64,000 nucleotides of DNA from Actinomadura luzonensis. Its GTDB lineage: Bacteria > Actinomycetota > Actinomycetes > Streptosporangiales > Streptosporangiaceae. The stretch is taken from assembly GCF_022664455.2 (NCBI RefSeq), contig NZ_JAKRKC020000002.1, positions 2,356,001 through 2,420,000 on the forward strand, in the 5' to 3' direction. Positions 40,572-49,529 of this stretch are shown piece by piece. Made by a program: the position numbers and the translations under genes. Under the pieces are notes generated by a model that worked only from the letters and a program-made list of their open reading frames with translations, searched no databases and had not been told where the DNA came from. Each line of letters begins with the position of its first letter. Position 1 is the stretch's first letter.

Positions 40572-42506
40572 TCACGGCAGCGGGGGCAGGGGAGTGGAGG
40601 CGGTCGAGGTGCGGACGAAGGCGAGCCCGTCGAAGTCCTCGCCCGGCACCGACGGCATGAACGCGAACCGCGCGGTCAGCCGCCCGGCCGTCGCGCCGAA
40701 CGCGCGGACGTGCCCGGTGGCCCCCAGCCACGCGGCCACCGCCGCCGGGCGCTCACCGCTTCGCAGGTCCACCACGTGGTCCTCGGGACAGGCGGCCGCC
40801 AGCCGCGCCTCCACGCAGAGCGCCGTCCGCGCGAACGGCACCCGAAACCGCTCCACCCGCGCCCCCCAGCTCCCCGGCACGCCAACGTCGTCACCCGACC
40901 CACGCCCGGCCCACCCGGATGGCCCGGCCTGCCCGGCCGCCCCCTCGGCCCCCTCAGCCTGCCCGGCCGCCCCCTCGGCCCCCTCAGCCTGCCCGGCCGC
41001 CCCCTCGGCCCCCTCAGCCTGCCCGGCCGCCCCCTCGGCCTGCCCAGCCTGCCCGGCCGCCCCTTCGGCCTGCCCAGCCTGCTCGGCCTGCTCGGCCTGC
41101 TCGGCCTGCTCGGCCTGCTCGGCCTGCTCGGCCTGCTCGGCCTGCTCGGCCTGCTCGGCCTGCTCGGCCTGCTCGGCCTGCTCGGCCTGCTCGGCCTGCT
41201 CGGCCTGCTCGGCCCGCTGGGCTTCCTCGGCGCGCTGGGCTCCCTCGGGTCGTTCGGGTCGCTCCGGTCGTTCGGCTGGCTGGGGTCGTTCGGGGCGGGC
41301 GGGTCGCTCGGCCCTCTCGCCTCCCTTGGCTTGCTCGGGTGGCTGGGCTTGGCCGAGCTTGCCGCTTTCGTCGGCGGTGGTGAGGCGGGTCAGGCGGGAG
41401 AAGAGGCGGGTGACGGCGGCCAGTGGGCCGGTCCTGCCGCGGCGGGACGCGCCGGGGCGGCGCATGGGCAGGGCGCGGAACTCACCCTCGCCGAACAGGA
41501 CACCGAGCGCGTAGTACGCGTCCCCGTGCGCCCGCGCGAGATGCCGCCCCATCGCGGCGACCCCGTGCCCGGTGCGGGCGGCCCCGCTGTGGCGGCCCTT
41601 GGAGATGTGGCCGTTGTGCGCCCACAGGACGACCTTCGCCCCCGGCTCGGCCAGCAGCAGGCCGGCGTTCTCGGCCATGTGGCGGTCGCGGGCCGCGCCC
41701 AGGGTCAGTTCGGGGTCGGCGTGCCGGAAGGGACGGCTCGACAGGTCGGCCGCCTGCCGGACGATGCGCGCGGCCTCGACCGCCGCACCGACGCTGAAGG
41801 GGCCGGAAGCGCCGAAGGGGCCGGAAGCGCCGAAGGGGCCGGGAGAGCCGGAAGCGCCGGAGTTGCCGGAGGCATGGGAGGCGCCGGGGGACGGGAGGTG
41901 GGCGGCGAGGTGCTCCTCCAGGCGCCGCGCCGCGTCCTCCAGCCCGGCGTCCAGGGGTTCGCCGCGCCCCCACCGGGACCGGGCCAGGACGTCCAGCGGC
42001 CCGACGAGCTCGTCCGCCGCCTCCCCCAGGTACGCCCGCAGCGTCCGCAGCGCCGCGCCCGGGTGTTGCGGGTCGATCCCGACGAAGCGGACGGGCCGCT
42101 CGGCGGTGCGGTTGTGCTCGCGCAGCCACTCGACCACGGCCAGCATCTCGGCCGTGTCGAGCGTCCAGAAGCCCAGCCCGGCCAGCGCCCGCCGGGCGTC
42201 GCCGCGCCCGGCGCGCACGTAGTCGTCCACGGCCCGCGCCCCCGCCGCGCTGGCCTCGACGGCCAGCGTCGTGAAGCCCAGCTCCTTGACCAGGAACTCG
42301 GTCAGCCGCAGGCGCAGCAGGAAGAACTCGGCGCTGCCGTGCGTGGCCTCGCCGAGCCCGACCAGCCGGACGCCGTCCAGCGCGGCCCGCAGCGGGGCCA
42401 GGCGGGACAGGTCGCCGCCCGCCCCGAGCCCGCCGAGCGGGACGGCCCGCCCGGCGAGCCAGCGGCACACCTCGCCGTCGAGGTCCGCGGCCTCCGCCGA
42501 GGGCAC
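40572..42506 (-). CDS. Erythromycin-esterase-family protein with large repeat insert
   Basis: 644 residues. The N-terminal domain (1-370) has VGLGEATHGSAEFF with Glu and His of the Ere active site, AVEASAAGARAVDDY, and VVLWAHNGHISKG with a second His. A charged, repetitive insert (about 375-535) includes 15 copies of Glu-Gln-Ala and copies of a 10-residue AEG/AGQ unit. The family fold resumes near 540 (LDCVEAR-like ALCVEARLAA, DHVVDLRSG). Ere proteins open macrolide lactones, but many homologues have other unknown substrates. GTG start one base after the permease stop, so it belongs to the sugar ABC operon. Confidence 0.8.
   Translation of the reverse strand: MPSAEAADLDGEVCRWLAGRAVPLGGLGAGGDLSRLAPLRAALDGVRLVGLGEATHGSAEFFLLRLRLTEFLVKELGFTTLAVEASAAGARAVDDYVRAGRGDARRALAGLGFWTLDTAEMLAVVEWLREHNRTAERPVRFVGIDPQHPGAALRTLRAYLGEAADELVGPLDVLARSRWGRGEPLDAGLEDAARRLEEHLAAHLPSPGASHASGNSGASGSPGPFGASGPFGASGPFSVGAAVEAARIVRQAADLSSRPFRHADPELTLGAARDRHMAENAGLLLAEPGAKVVLWAHNGHISKGRHSGAARTGHGVAAMGRHLARAHGDAYYALGVLFGEGEFRALPMRRPGASRRGRTGPLAAVTRLFSRLTRLTTADESGKLGQAQPPEQAKGGERAERPARPERPQPAERPERPERPEGAQRAEEAQRAEQAEQAEQAEQAEQAEQAEQAEQAEQAEQAEQAEQAEQAEQAEQAGQAEGAAGQAGQAEGAAGQAEGAEGAAGQAEGAEGAAGQAEGAEGAAGQAGPSGWAGRGSGDDVGVPGSWGARVERFRVPFARTALCVEARLAAACPEDHVVDLRSGERPAAVAAWLGATGHVRAFGATAGRLTARFAFMPSVPGEDFDGLAFVRTSTASTPLPPLP
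40928..41040. repeat. 30-bp tandem repeat in the Ere-family gene
   Basis: Three identical 30-bp units (40928-41017) and 23 bases of a fourth, each encoding ten residues built from AEG and AGQ. Confidence 0.9.
41078..41212. repeat. 9-bp microsatellite, 15 identical units
   Basis: CCTGCTCGG repeats 15 times without error over 135 bp and encodes (Glu-Gln-Ala) on the minus strand, residues about 432-476 of the Ere-family protein. Confidence 0.95.
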
Positions 42507-42507
42507 G

Positions 42508-43398
42508 CTACTTGCCGAAGCCGGCGGTCAGCCCGGCGAGGAGCTGGCGGCGGCCCAGCACGTACAGGACGAGGATCGGCAGCGTGGTCAGCACGACCGA
42601 GGCGAGGACGGCGGGCACGTTGATGCTGTACTGCCCCTGGAAGCTCCAGAGCGCCAGCGGCAGCGTGCGCTGGTCGGGGCTCTGCGTGAGGATCAGCGGC
42701 AGCAGGAAGCCGTTCCAGATCTGCAGCGCGTTGTAGATCGTCACCGTCACCACGGCCGGCCGGGTGAGCGGCAGCGCCAGGTGCCACAGCGTGCCCCACT
42801 CGGTGGCGCCGTCCAGCCGCATCGACTCGAACAGCTCCTTCGGGACGTCCCTGATGAAGTTCGACAGCACCAGCACCGACAGCGGGATCGCGAACGCGAT
42901 CGACGGCAGGATCAGCGCCAGCAGCGTGTCGTACAGGTGCAGCCTGATGATGATCAGGTAGATCGGGATGACCGTGGCCTGGAGCGGGATGGCCAGCCCC
43001 ATGAGGAACAACGAGTTCGTCCAGCGCAGGAAGCGGCCCCTGCTGCCGCGCACGATGGCGTACGCCGCCATGAACGACACCGCGACCGCCGGCGCCACCG
43101 CCCCGACCGCCACCACCAGGCTGTTGAGGAAGTAGCGGATGAAGTTGGCCTCGATGACCATCTTGTAGTTGGCCAGCGTCGGGTCGGCCGGCGGCACCAG
43201 CGGGTTCTCGGCGTAGTAGGTGCTCTGCGACTTGAAGCTCGTGATGACGATCCAGTAGATCGGCACGATCACGATCACCAGCCAGAGCCAGCCGACCGCG
43301 CCGCCGAGCCAGTTGGGCCGCTCGCCGGCGCTGCGCCTGCGCGGGCCGGCGTGTCTGGCCGTGGTGCGCGCCTGCTCCTTGGTCAGCGTCGTCGCCAT
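42508..43398 (-). CDS. Carbohydrate ABC transporter permease (MalG type)
   Basis: 296-residue inner-membrane subunit with six helices. The EAA loop is PKELFESMRLDGATEWGTLWH near residue 200, and the C-terminus QLLAGLTAGFGK is typical of MalG-like CUT1 permeases. It follows the MalF-type gene by one base and is followed by the Ere-family gene by one base, so the four form an operon. No ATPase gene is present, as usual in actinobacteria where MsiK-type ATPases are shared. Confidence 0.92.
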   Translation of the reverse strand: MATTLTKEQARTTARHAGPRRRSAGERPNWLGGAVGWLWLVIVIVPIYWIVITSFKSQSTYYAENPLVPPADPTLANYKMVIEANFIRYFLNSLVVAVGAVAPAVAVSFMAAYAIVRGSRGRFLRWTNSLFLMGLAIPLQATVIPIYLIIIRLHLYDTLLALILPSIAFAIPLSVLVLSNFIRDVPKELFESMRLDGATEWGTLWHLALPLTRPAVVTVTIYNALQIWNGFLLPLILTQSPDQRTLPLALWSFQGQYSINVPAVLASVVLTTLPILVLYVLGRRQLLAGLTAGFGK

Positions 43399-43399
43399 G

Positions 43400-44326
43400 T
43401 CAGGCCCCTTCCATCTGGCTGGCGCTGGCGTCCCGGCCGCCCAGGCGGCGCAGCAGCAGCGCCATGAGCAGGCCCACCAGGACGAGGATGCAGGCGATCG
43501 CGCTGGCCGGCCCCATGAGGTTGGCCTGGAAGCCGCGCTTGTACATGTCGAGCGCGAGCACCCGGGTGGCGTCGCCGGGGCCGCCCGCGGTCAGCACGAA
43601 GATCAGGTCGAAGAACGTCAGCGAGCCGACGACCATGAGCGTCGAGGACGTGATGATCGTGTACTTGAGCTGCGGCAGCGTGATGCTGAAGAACTTGCGC
43701 ATGCGGCCCGCGCCGTCGATCTCCGCCGCCTCGTACATGGAGCGGGGGATCTGCCGCACGCCGCCCTGGTAGATCAGCGAGTGGAACGGGATGTACTGCC
43801 ACGACACCACGAAGATCACCACGCCCATCGCCAGGACGGGCTCGCCCAGCCAGTCCTGCACGAGGAAGGGGATCTGCAGCCCGGCGCCGAGCCCGAAGTT
43901 CGGGTCCAGCAGCGCCTTGTACGTGATCGCGATGGCCGCCGAGCTGAGCAGCAGCGGGATGAAGTACAGCACCGCGAGCACCGCCCGGTAGCGCTGGTGC
44001 CCGGCCAGGAACACGCCGATGAGGATGCTGGCCGGCGTCTGCACCAGCCACGACAGCGCCATGACGAGGAACGTCACCCACAGCGCGTGCGGCAGCCCCG
44101 GGTCGCTGAGCACGGCCCGCCAGCTCTCGAGACCGGCGAAGTTGATGTCGCCGAGCCCGTCCCAGGACGAGAAGCTGAGCAGCAGCACCCCGACCAGCGG
44201 GATCACGCCGAAGCCGACGAAGAACACCAGGGCGGGCACCGCAAGCCAGGAGAGCCCGGCCCCCCGGCCGCCCTGCGCGGCGGCCGGGGAGGTGTCCCGC
44301 CGGGCCGGAATGGGGACGACGCTCAC
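43400..44326 (-). CDS. Carbohydrate ABC transporter permease (MalF type)
   Basis: 308-residue permease with six hydrophobic helices. WLAVPALVFFVGFGVIPL forms the first helix and the EAA loop reads RSMYEAAEIDGAGRMRKFF near residue 210. The GTG at 44326 overlaps the binding-protein stop (GTGA), which decides this start; the open frame continues upstream but over the binding-protein gene. Confidence 0.92.
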   Translation of the reverse strand: MSVVPIPARRDTSPAAAQGGRGAGLSWLAVPALVFFVGFGVIPLVGVLLLSFSSWDGLGDINFAGLESWRAVLSDPGLPHALWVTFLVMALSWLVQTPASILIGVFLAGHQRYRAVLAVLYFIPLLLSSAAIAITYKALLDPNFGLGAGLQIPFLVQDWLGEPVLAMGVVIFVVSWQYIPFHSLIYQGGVRQIPRSMYEAAEIDGAGRMRKFFSITLPQLKYTIITSSTLMVVGSLTFFDLIFVLTAGGPGDATRVLALDMYKRGFQANLMGPASAIACILVLVGLLMALLLRRLGGRDASASQMEGA

Positions 44327-45675
44327 TTGCCGATGACCGCGTTCATGTTCGTCACGAACTGCTGCGGCGAGATCGACAGCTGGAACAGCTTGGCGATGTT
44401 GTCCAGCAGGACCTCGGCCGCCGTCGGGCTGAGCGCCTGGTCCCAGGACTGGGCGAAGGTCTTGGCGTTGACGGCGATGCCGTAGACGAAGTTGAGGAAG
44501 TCGCGGTCGGGGGAGGAGGCGAAGGCCGCGTCGGCGCCCTTGACGATCGGCACCGCGCCGGTGCCGACCCACTCCTTGACCGAGGCGTCGCTCATCAGCT
44601 CGGTGGCGAAGAACTTCTTGGCGATCTCCTTCTGCTCCGGCGTGGCCTTGGAGGAGATCGACATGTACTGGCCGGGGTTGCCGACGGTGTTGCCGGGGTC
44701 GCCCTTGCCGCCGTCGACCGGCGGGAAGTTCATGTAGCCGAGGTGGCCGCCGGGGACGAAGTCGCCGCCGTCGGTCTTCATGCTGCCGTACGTCCAGCCG
44801 CCGTGCAGCATCATGGCGGCCTTGCCCGTGTAGAGCAGCGCCTGGTCGGCGTTGGAGTCGGCGGTGATGGAGGAGAAGCCCTTGATGAAGCCGCCGGCCT
44901 TGATCAGCTCCTGCATCTTGCCGAGCGCGTCGAGGGCGGCCGGGTTGGACCAGGCGTCCTTCTCGCCGTCGAAGACGGCCTGGAAGACCTCGGGGCCGCC
45001 GATGCGGTCGAACAGGAACTCCAGCCACATCATGTTCGTCCAGCGCGACTGGCCGCCGAGCGAGAACGGCGCGATGCCCTTGGCGTTGAACTTCGGCACC
45101 AGGTCCATGATGTCGCCCCACGTCTGGGGCGGCTGCGCGCCGATCTTCTCGAACGCGCGCTTGTCGTAGTAGAGGACGATCGGCTGCATCGTCTCGCACG
45201 GCATCGCGTAGATCTTGCCGTCGATCGTGGCCGCGCCGAACGAGGACGGGAACAGCCGGTCCTTCAGCGCCTGGTTCTGCTCGAAGAAGGGAGTGAGGTC
45301 GTCGACCTGCCCCGCCTGCACGTAGCTGCGCAGCGTGCCGCCGCCCCAGCCCCAGATGAGCGTGGGCGCCTGGCCGGCGCCGATGGCCGTCTTGATCTTC
45401 GTCTTGAAGGCGTCGTTCTGGAAGGTCGTCCCCTTGATGGTGCCGTTGGGGTTGGCCTTGTTGAAGCGCTCCATGGTCCTGGTACGCACGCCCTCCTGCG
45501 GCTGCGTGGACAGGTACCAGTAGGTCGCGCTGGTGCCGCCCCCGCCGCCGCCGCTGCTGGCCGCGGTGCCGGGTCTGGTGGGCCCGGAACTGCCGCAGGC
45601 GGCCAGGGCGGCTCCCAGGGGCAGGCCCATGGAGAGGCTGAGGAACGTGCGGCGAGAGGTTGTCCTGATCTCCAC
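44323..45675 (-). CDS. Carbohydrate-binding lipoprotein of ABC importer
   Basis: 450-residue family 1 solute-binding protein. The signal has twin Arg (SRRTFLSLSMGLPLG) and lipobox LAAC, then a Ser/Gly linker. Core segments include AYWYLSTQP-like TYWYLSTQPQEG, GKIYAMPCETMQPIVLYYDK and AAMMLHGGWTYGSM. Probably binds an oligosaccharide released by the GH3 encoded divergently. GTG at 45675 follows GGAG. A near-ideal promoter (TTGACA, 17 bp, TAAATT) and a LacI-like site lie upstream. Confidence 0.9.
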   Translation of the reverse strand: MEIRTTSRRTFLSLSMGLPLGAALAACGSSGPTRPGTAASSGGGGGGTSATYWYLSTQPQEGVRTRTMERFNKANPNGTIKGTTFQNDAFKTKIKTAIGAGQAPTLIWGWGGGTLRSYVQAGQVDDLTPFFEQNQALKDRLFPSSFGAATIDGKIYAMPCETMQPIVLYYDKRAFEKIGAQPPQTWGDIMDLVPKFNAKGIAPFSLGGQSRWTNMMWLEFLFDRIGGPEVFQAVFDGEKDAWSNPAALDALGKMQELIKAGGFIKGFSSITADSNADQALLYTGKAAMMLHGGWTYGSMKTDGGDFVPGGHLGYMNFPPVDGGKGDPGNTVGNPGQYMSISSKATPEQKEIAKKFFATELMSDASVKEWVGTGAVPIVKGADAAFASSPDRDFLNFVYGIAVNAKTFAQSWDQALSPTAAEVLLDNIAKLFQLSISPQQFVTNMNAVIGK

Positions 45676-45787
45676 GCTGATCTCCGTACTCGAACGCCGG
45701 GGGGTTGGGCGCGCGGCTCGTTGAACTAGGGGTGCGGGGCGGGCCGGCCGATGCCGCTCGTCCACGTCCTCCTTGAGAGGTGAGCTC

Positions 45788-45804
45788 GTCGAAATGTTTG
45801 CGAC
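45788..45804. promoter_or_regulatory. LacI-type operator, importer side
   Basis: GTCGAAATGTTTGCGAC is nearly symmetric (TCGAAA, TTT, CGA). It lies about 11-27 bases downstream of the predicted start of transcription of the importer operon, a repressor position. Confidence 0.6.
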
Positions 45805-45821
45805 ATGCCGCGTGGCACGCC

Positions 45822-45850
45822 AATTTAGATTTCGACTATGTGGCTGTCAA
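45822..45850 (-). promoter_or_regulatory. Sigma-70-type promoter for sugar importer operon
   Basis: On the minus strand TTGACA (45850-45845) is followed after exactly 17 bp by TAAATT (45827-45822). This is the clearest housekeeping promoter in the window. Confidence 0.75.
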
Positions 45851-45966
45851 GAGCGGCGCAATGCGACTGCTCTCTATTCGAACAGGGGATGAGTAAAGTA
45901 CGCTGGCGCGGCGCTTAGCTGCTCTTCTGGAGTCGAGGAGGTCTCGCTCACGGGTCGCTGACGACG

Positions 45967-45980
45967 TCGAAACATTTCGA
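45967..45980. promoter_or_regulatory. LacI-type operator, GH3 side
   Basis: TCGAAACATTTCGA, perfect 6-bp arms around CA, 40 bp before the GH3 start. Same core as the site at 45788-45804. Confidence 0.65.
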
Positions 45981-46019
45981 AAAGCTCACGCTGGAAGTCT
46001 CTGCGAAGGAGAGCATCAG

Positions 46020-48461
46020 ATGACGGCTGTGGATCGGACGCCCGCGGTGGACGGTGTTCTCCGTCCGTGGCAGAACCCTGGCCTGCCCGTGGCCGACCGG
46101 GTCGAGGCCCTCCTTGCCGAGATGACGCTCGAAGAGAAGATCGGACAGCTCGGCAGCCGCTGGGTCGGCAACGACATGCAGGCCGAGCCGCCCGCGGAGG
46201 ACGCGCCCGACAGCGAGGGCGCGCTCAACGTCGCCCCCATGCAGGACGTCTTCGCCGCCTCCGGCACCGTCCCCTTCGAGGAGGCGATCAGGCACGGCCT
46301 CGGCCACCTGACCCGCGTCCACGGCAGCGCCCCCGTCACGCCCGCCGAGGGCGCCGCCGAGGTGGTCCGGCTCCAGCGGCAGGTGATGGCCGCCTCCCGC
46401 TTCGGCATCCCGGCGATCGTGCACGAGGAGTGCCTGACCGGGTTCACCGCCTACGGCGCGACCGTCTACCCGGCCGCCATCGCCTGGGGCGCCACCTTCG
46501 ACCCCGAGCTGGTCGAGCGCATGGCCGCGGCGATCGGGCGCGACATGGCGGCCGTCGGCGTCCACCAGGGCCTGTCGCCCGTGCTCGACGTGGTGCGCGA
46601 CTACCGGTGGGGGCGCGTCGAGGAGACGATGGGCGAGGACCCGTACCTCGTCTCGATGCTCGGCGCCGCCTACGTGCGCGGCCTGGAGAGCGCCGGGATC
46701 ATCGCCACCCTCAAGCACTTCGCCGGCTACTCCGCCTCCCGCGCGGCCCGCAACCACGGCCCCGTCCCCATGGGGCGGCGCGAGCTGATGGACATGATCC
46801 TGCCCGCCTTCGAGACCGCGATCGCGCTCGGCGGGGCCCGCTCGGTGATGAACTCCTACTCCGACGTGGACGGCGTCCCCGCCGGGGCCGACCCCTGGCT
46901 GCTCACCGAGGTCCTGCGCGACGACTGGGGCTTCACCGGCACCGTCGTCTCCGACTACTGGGCGGTCCCGTTCCTCGCCACCATGCACCGCGTCGCCGCG
47001 GACACCGACGAGGCCGGCGCGCTGGCCCTCGCCGCCGGGATCGACGTCGAGCTGCCCGACACCCTCGGCTTCGGGCAGCGGCTCGCCGACCGGGTGCGCC
47101 GCGGCGAGCTGCCCGAGGAGCTGATCGACCGGGCCGCGCGCCGGCTGCTCACCCAGAAGGCGCAGCTCGGGCTGCTCGACGCGGACTGGACCCCGGAGCT
47201 GTCCGTGGCCGGGGCCGCCGCCGTCGACCTCGACGCGCCGGGCAACCGGGCCCTCGCCCGCGAGCTGGCCGAGCGCTCCGTCGTCCTGCTGGACGCCGGC
47301 GCCGCCCTGCCGCTGACCGGCGAGGGCCGGGCGGCGCCGCGGCGGGTGGCCGTCGTCGGGCCGTGCGCCGACGACCCGCGCACGTTCATGGGCTGCTACG
47401 CCTTCCCCAACCACGTGCTGCCCCGCCACCCCGGCCTCGGCCTGGGCGTCGAGGCGCCGAGCCTGCTCGACGCGCTCCGCGCCGAGCTGCCGGACAGCGA
47501 GATCACCCACCAGCGGGGCTGCGACGTGCAGGGCGACCGCTCCGGCTTCGCCGCCGCGCTCGCCGCCGCCCGCGACGCCGACCTGTGCGTGGTGGCCGTC
47601 GGCGACCTCGCCGGGCTGTTCGGCCACGGCACGTCGGGGGAGGGCTGCGACGCCGACGACCTGCGGCTGCCCGGCGTGCAGGAGGACCTGGTGACCGAGC
47701 TGGCCGCCACCGGCACACCGGTCGTCGTGGTCGTCGTCTCCGGCCGGCCGTACGCGCTCGGCCGGGTGCACGCGGCCGCCGCCGGGCTCGTGCAGGCGTT
47801 CATGCCGGGCGAGGAGGGCGGCGCGGCCGTCGCGGGCGTGCTGTCCGGCCGGGTCCAGCCGTCCGGACGGCTGCCGGTGCAGATCCCGCGCGGGCACGGC
47901 GGGCAGCCGGGCACCTACCTGCAACCGCCGCTCGGGGCCGACAGCCACGGCATCAGCAACCTCGACCCGACGCCGCTGTTCCCGTTCGGGTACGGCGCCT
48001 CGTACACCGCCTTCGACGTCACCGACCTGCGCCTCAGCGACGCCGAGGTGCCGACCGACGGCGAGTTCACCGCGAGCGTCCTGGTGCGCAACACCGGCGG
48101 CCGGGCCGGCGACGAGGTCGTCCAGCTCTACCTGCACGACGTGCTCGCCCAGGTGACCCGGCCGGTGCGGCAGCTCACCGGGTTCGCCCGGGTGCGGCTG
48201 GAGCCCGGGGCCGCGGCCCGCGTCACCTTCCGGGTGCACGCCGACCGCACCGCCTTCACCGGACGCGACCTGAGGCGCATCGTGGAGCCCGGGGACGTCG
48301 AGGTGCTCGCCGGCACGTCCGCCGCCGACCTGCCGTGCCGCGGCGTGGTCCGGCTGACCGGCCCGGTCCGGGCCGTCGGCCACGACCGGCGCCTCGACAC
48401 TCCCGTCTCCGTGCAGCATCAGGAGGGACCTCAGGAGGGAATCGATGCCGAACGGTCCTAG
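46020..48461 (+). CDS. GH3 glycoside hydrolase (beta-xylosidase/beta-glucosidase type)
   Basis: 813-residue cytoplasmic enzyme, no signal peptide. The GH3 N-domain has PAIVHEECLTGFTAYGATVY, IATLKHFAGYSASRAARNHG and nucleophile Asp312 in TVVSDYWAV; the C-domain follows (VVAVGDLAGLFGHGTSGEG), then a C-terminal Fn3-like domain from about residue 700 (DEVVQLYLHDVLAQVTRP). It resembles BxlB-type enzymes that split imported xylo- or gluco-oligosaccharides. Adjacent importer and LacI genes support an intracellular role. The 3' end overlaps the LacI gene by 17 bp. Confidence 0.9.
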   Translation: MTAVDRTPAVDGVLRPWQNPGLPVADRVEALLAEMTLEEKIGQLGSRWVGNDMQAEPPAEDAPDSEGALNVAPMQDVFAASGTVPFEEAIRHGLGHLTRVHGSAPVTPAEGAAEVVRLQRQVMAASRFGIPAIVHEECLTGFTAYGATVYPAAIAWGATFDPELVERMAAAIGRDMAAVGVHQGLSPVLDVVRDYRWGRVEETMGEDPYLVSMLGAAYVRGLESAGIIATLKHFAGYSASRAARNHGPVPMGRRELMDMILPAFETAIALGGARSVMNSYSDVDGVPAGADPWLLTEVLRDDWGFTGTVVSDYWAVPFLATMHRVAADTDEAGALALAAGIDVELPDTLGFGQRLADRVRRGELPEELIDRAARRLLTQKAQLGLLDADWTPELSVAGAAAVDLDAPGNRALARELAERSVVLLDAGAALPLTGEGRAAPRRVAVVGPCADDPRTFMGCYAFPNHVLPRHPGLGLGVEAPSLLDALRAELPDSEITHQRGCDVQGDRSGFAAALAAARDADLCVVAVGDLAGLFGHGTSGEGCDADDLRLPGVQEDLVTELAATGTPVVVVVVSGRPYALGRVHAAAAGLVQAFMPGEEGGAAVAGVLSGRVQPSGRLPVQIPRGHGGQPGTYLQPPLGADSHGISNLDPTPLFPFGYGASYTAFDVTDLRLSDAEVPTDGEFTASVLVRNTGGRAGDEVVQLYLHDVLAQVTRPVRQLTGFARVRLEPGAAARVTFRVHADRTAFTGRDLRRIVEPGDVEVLAGTSAADLPCRGVVRLTGPVRAVGHDRRLDTPVSVQHQEGPQEGIDAERS

Positions 48462-49482
48462 ACGAGCCACCCTGGCCACGGTCGCGGCCTCCGCCGGCGT
48501 GTCGGTCGCGACCGTGTCCAAGGTGCTCAACGGGCGCAGCGACGTCGCTCCGGCGACCCGCTCGCTGGTCGAGTCGCTGCTGCGGCAGCACGACTACGTG
48601 GCGCCCGCGCTCGCGCCGCGCCGCGGGGAGGGCCCCGGGACCGACACCGTCGAGGTGCAGTTCGACGCGGACATCAACGCGTACTCCAACGAGATCATCC
48701 AGGGTCTCGTGGACACCGGGGCCGAGCTGGGCGTCGGCGTCGTCGTCGGCATCAGGAGGGGCGCCGCCCGGTCCGGCTCCTGGGCGCGCGACCTGGTCGC
48801 CGCCGGCCGGCGGGCGCTGATCGCCGTCACCAGCCAGCTCACCGGCGGCCAGCTCACCGCGCTGTCGCGGGCCCGCCTGCCGCTGGTCGTCATCGACCCG
48901 CTCAACCTGCCGCGCGCCCGCGTGACCAGCATCGGCTCGACGAACTTCGCCGGCGGCCTGAGCGCCACCCAGCACCTGCTCTCGCTCGGCCACCGCCGCA
49001 TCGCCTACATCGGCGGCCCGGCCACCGCCGCCTGCAACCAGGCGCGGCTGCACGGCTACCGCGCCGCGATGGAGGCCGAGGGCGCGCCCGTCCTGCCCGG
49101 ATACACAAGCTTCGGCCACTTCCGCTACCGGGACGGGCTGGAGTACGGCGCCGCCGTGCTCGACCTGCCCGAACCGCCCACCGCGATCTTCGTCGGCTGC
49201 GACGAGGCCGCGCTCGGCGTCATGGAGGCCGCCCGCGCGCGCGGCCTGCGCATCCCGGAGGACCTCAGCATCGTCGGCTTCGACGACACCCAGATCGCCC
49301 GGATCGCCTCGCCGCCGCTGACCACCGTCCGCCAGCCGCTGCGCGAGATGGGCGGCGTCGCGCTGCGCACCGCGCTGCGCCTCGCGGCCGGCGAGCCCAT
49401 CGACTCCCATCACGTCGAGCTGGCCACCGAGCTGATCGTGCGCGGCTCGACGGCGGAGGTGACCTGCTCACGGCATGCCTGA
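48445..49482 (+). CDS. LacI-family transcriptional regulator
   Basis: 345-residue repressor. The helix-turn-helix is residues 9-28 (TLATVAASAGVSVATVSKV) with LNGRSDVAPATR after it; the sugar-binding domain shows LLSLGHRRIAYIGGP, AIFVGCDEAALGVMEAAR and LSIVGFDDTQIA. Gene order and the symmetric TCGAAA...TTTCGA sites in the divergent promoter suggest it controls both the importer operon and the GH3 gene. The ATG at 48445 follows AGGAGGGAAT inside the GH3 gene. Confidence 0.92.
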   Translation: MPNGPRRATLATVAASAGVSVATVSKVLNGRSDVAPATRSLVESLLRQHDYVAPALAPRRGEGPGTDTVEVQFDADINAYSNEIIQGLVDTGAELGVGVVVGIRRGAARSGSWARDLVAAGRRALIAVTSQLTGGQLTALSRARLPLVVIDPLNLPRARVTSIGSTNFAGGLSATQHLLSLGHRRIAYIGGPATAACNQARLHGYRAAMEAEGAPVLPGYTSFGHFRYRDGLEYGAAVLDLPEPPTAIFVGCDEAALGVMEAARARGLRIPEDLSIVGFDDTQIARIASPPLTTVRQPLREMGGVALRTALRLAAGEPIDSHHVELATELIVRGSTAEVTCSRHA

Positions 49483-49529
49483 GAGGCGTCCCGGCCGGGT
49501 AGGACCCCGATGATCGGGGAGGGGGCGCC

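Larger units (their letters stand above)
45676..46019. other. Divergent control region, sugar importer / GH3
   Basis: 344 bp containing a strong minus-strand promoter (45822-45850), LacI-type sites on each side (45788-45804 and 45967-45980) and an AT-rich middle. No gene is visible. Confidence 0.7.

Noticed and set aside
41078..41212. Short repeats suggesting a CRISPR array
   Set aside because: Units are contiguous with no spacers and keep a reading frame; the same holds for the 12-, 15-, 18- and 30-bp repeats.
40572..42506. Macrolide resistance gene
   Set aside because: Ere-type motifs are present, but context is a sugar operon and most family members are not resistance enzymes; activity cannot be inferred.
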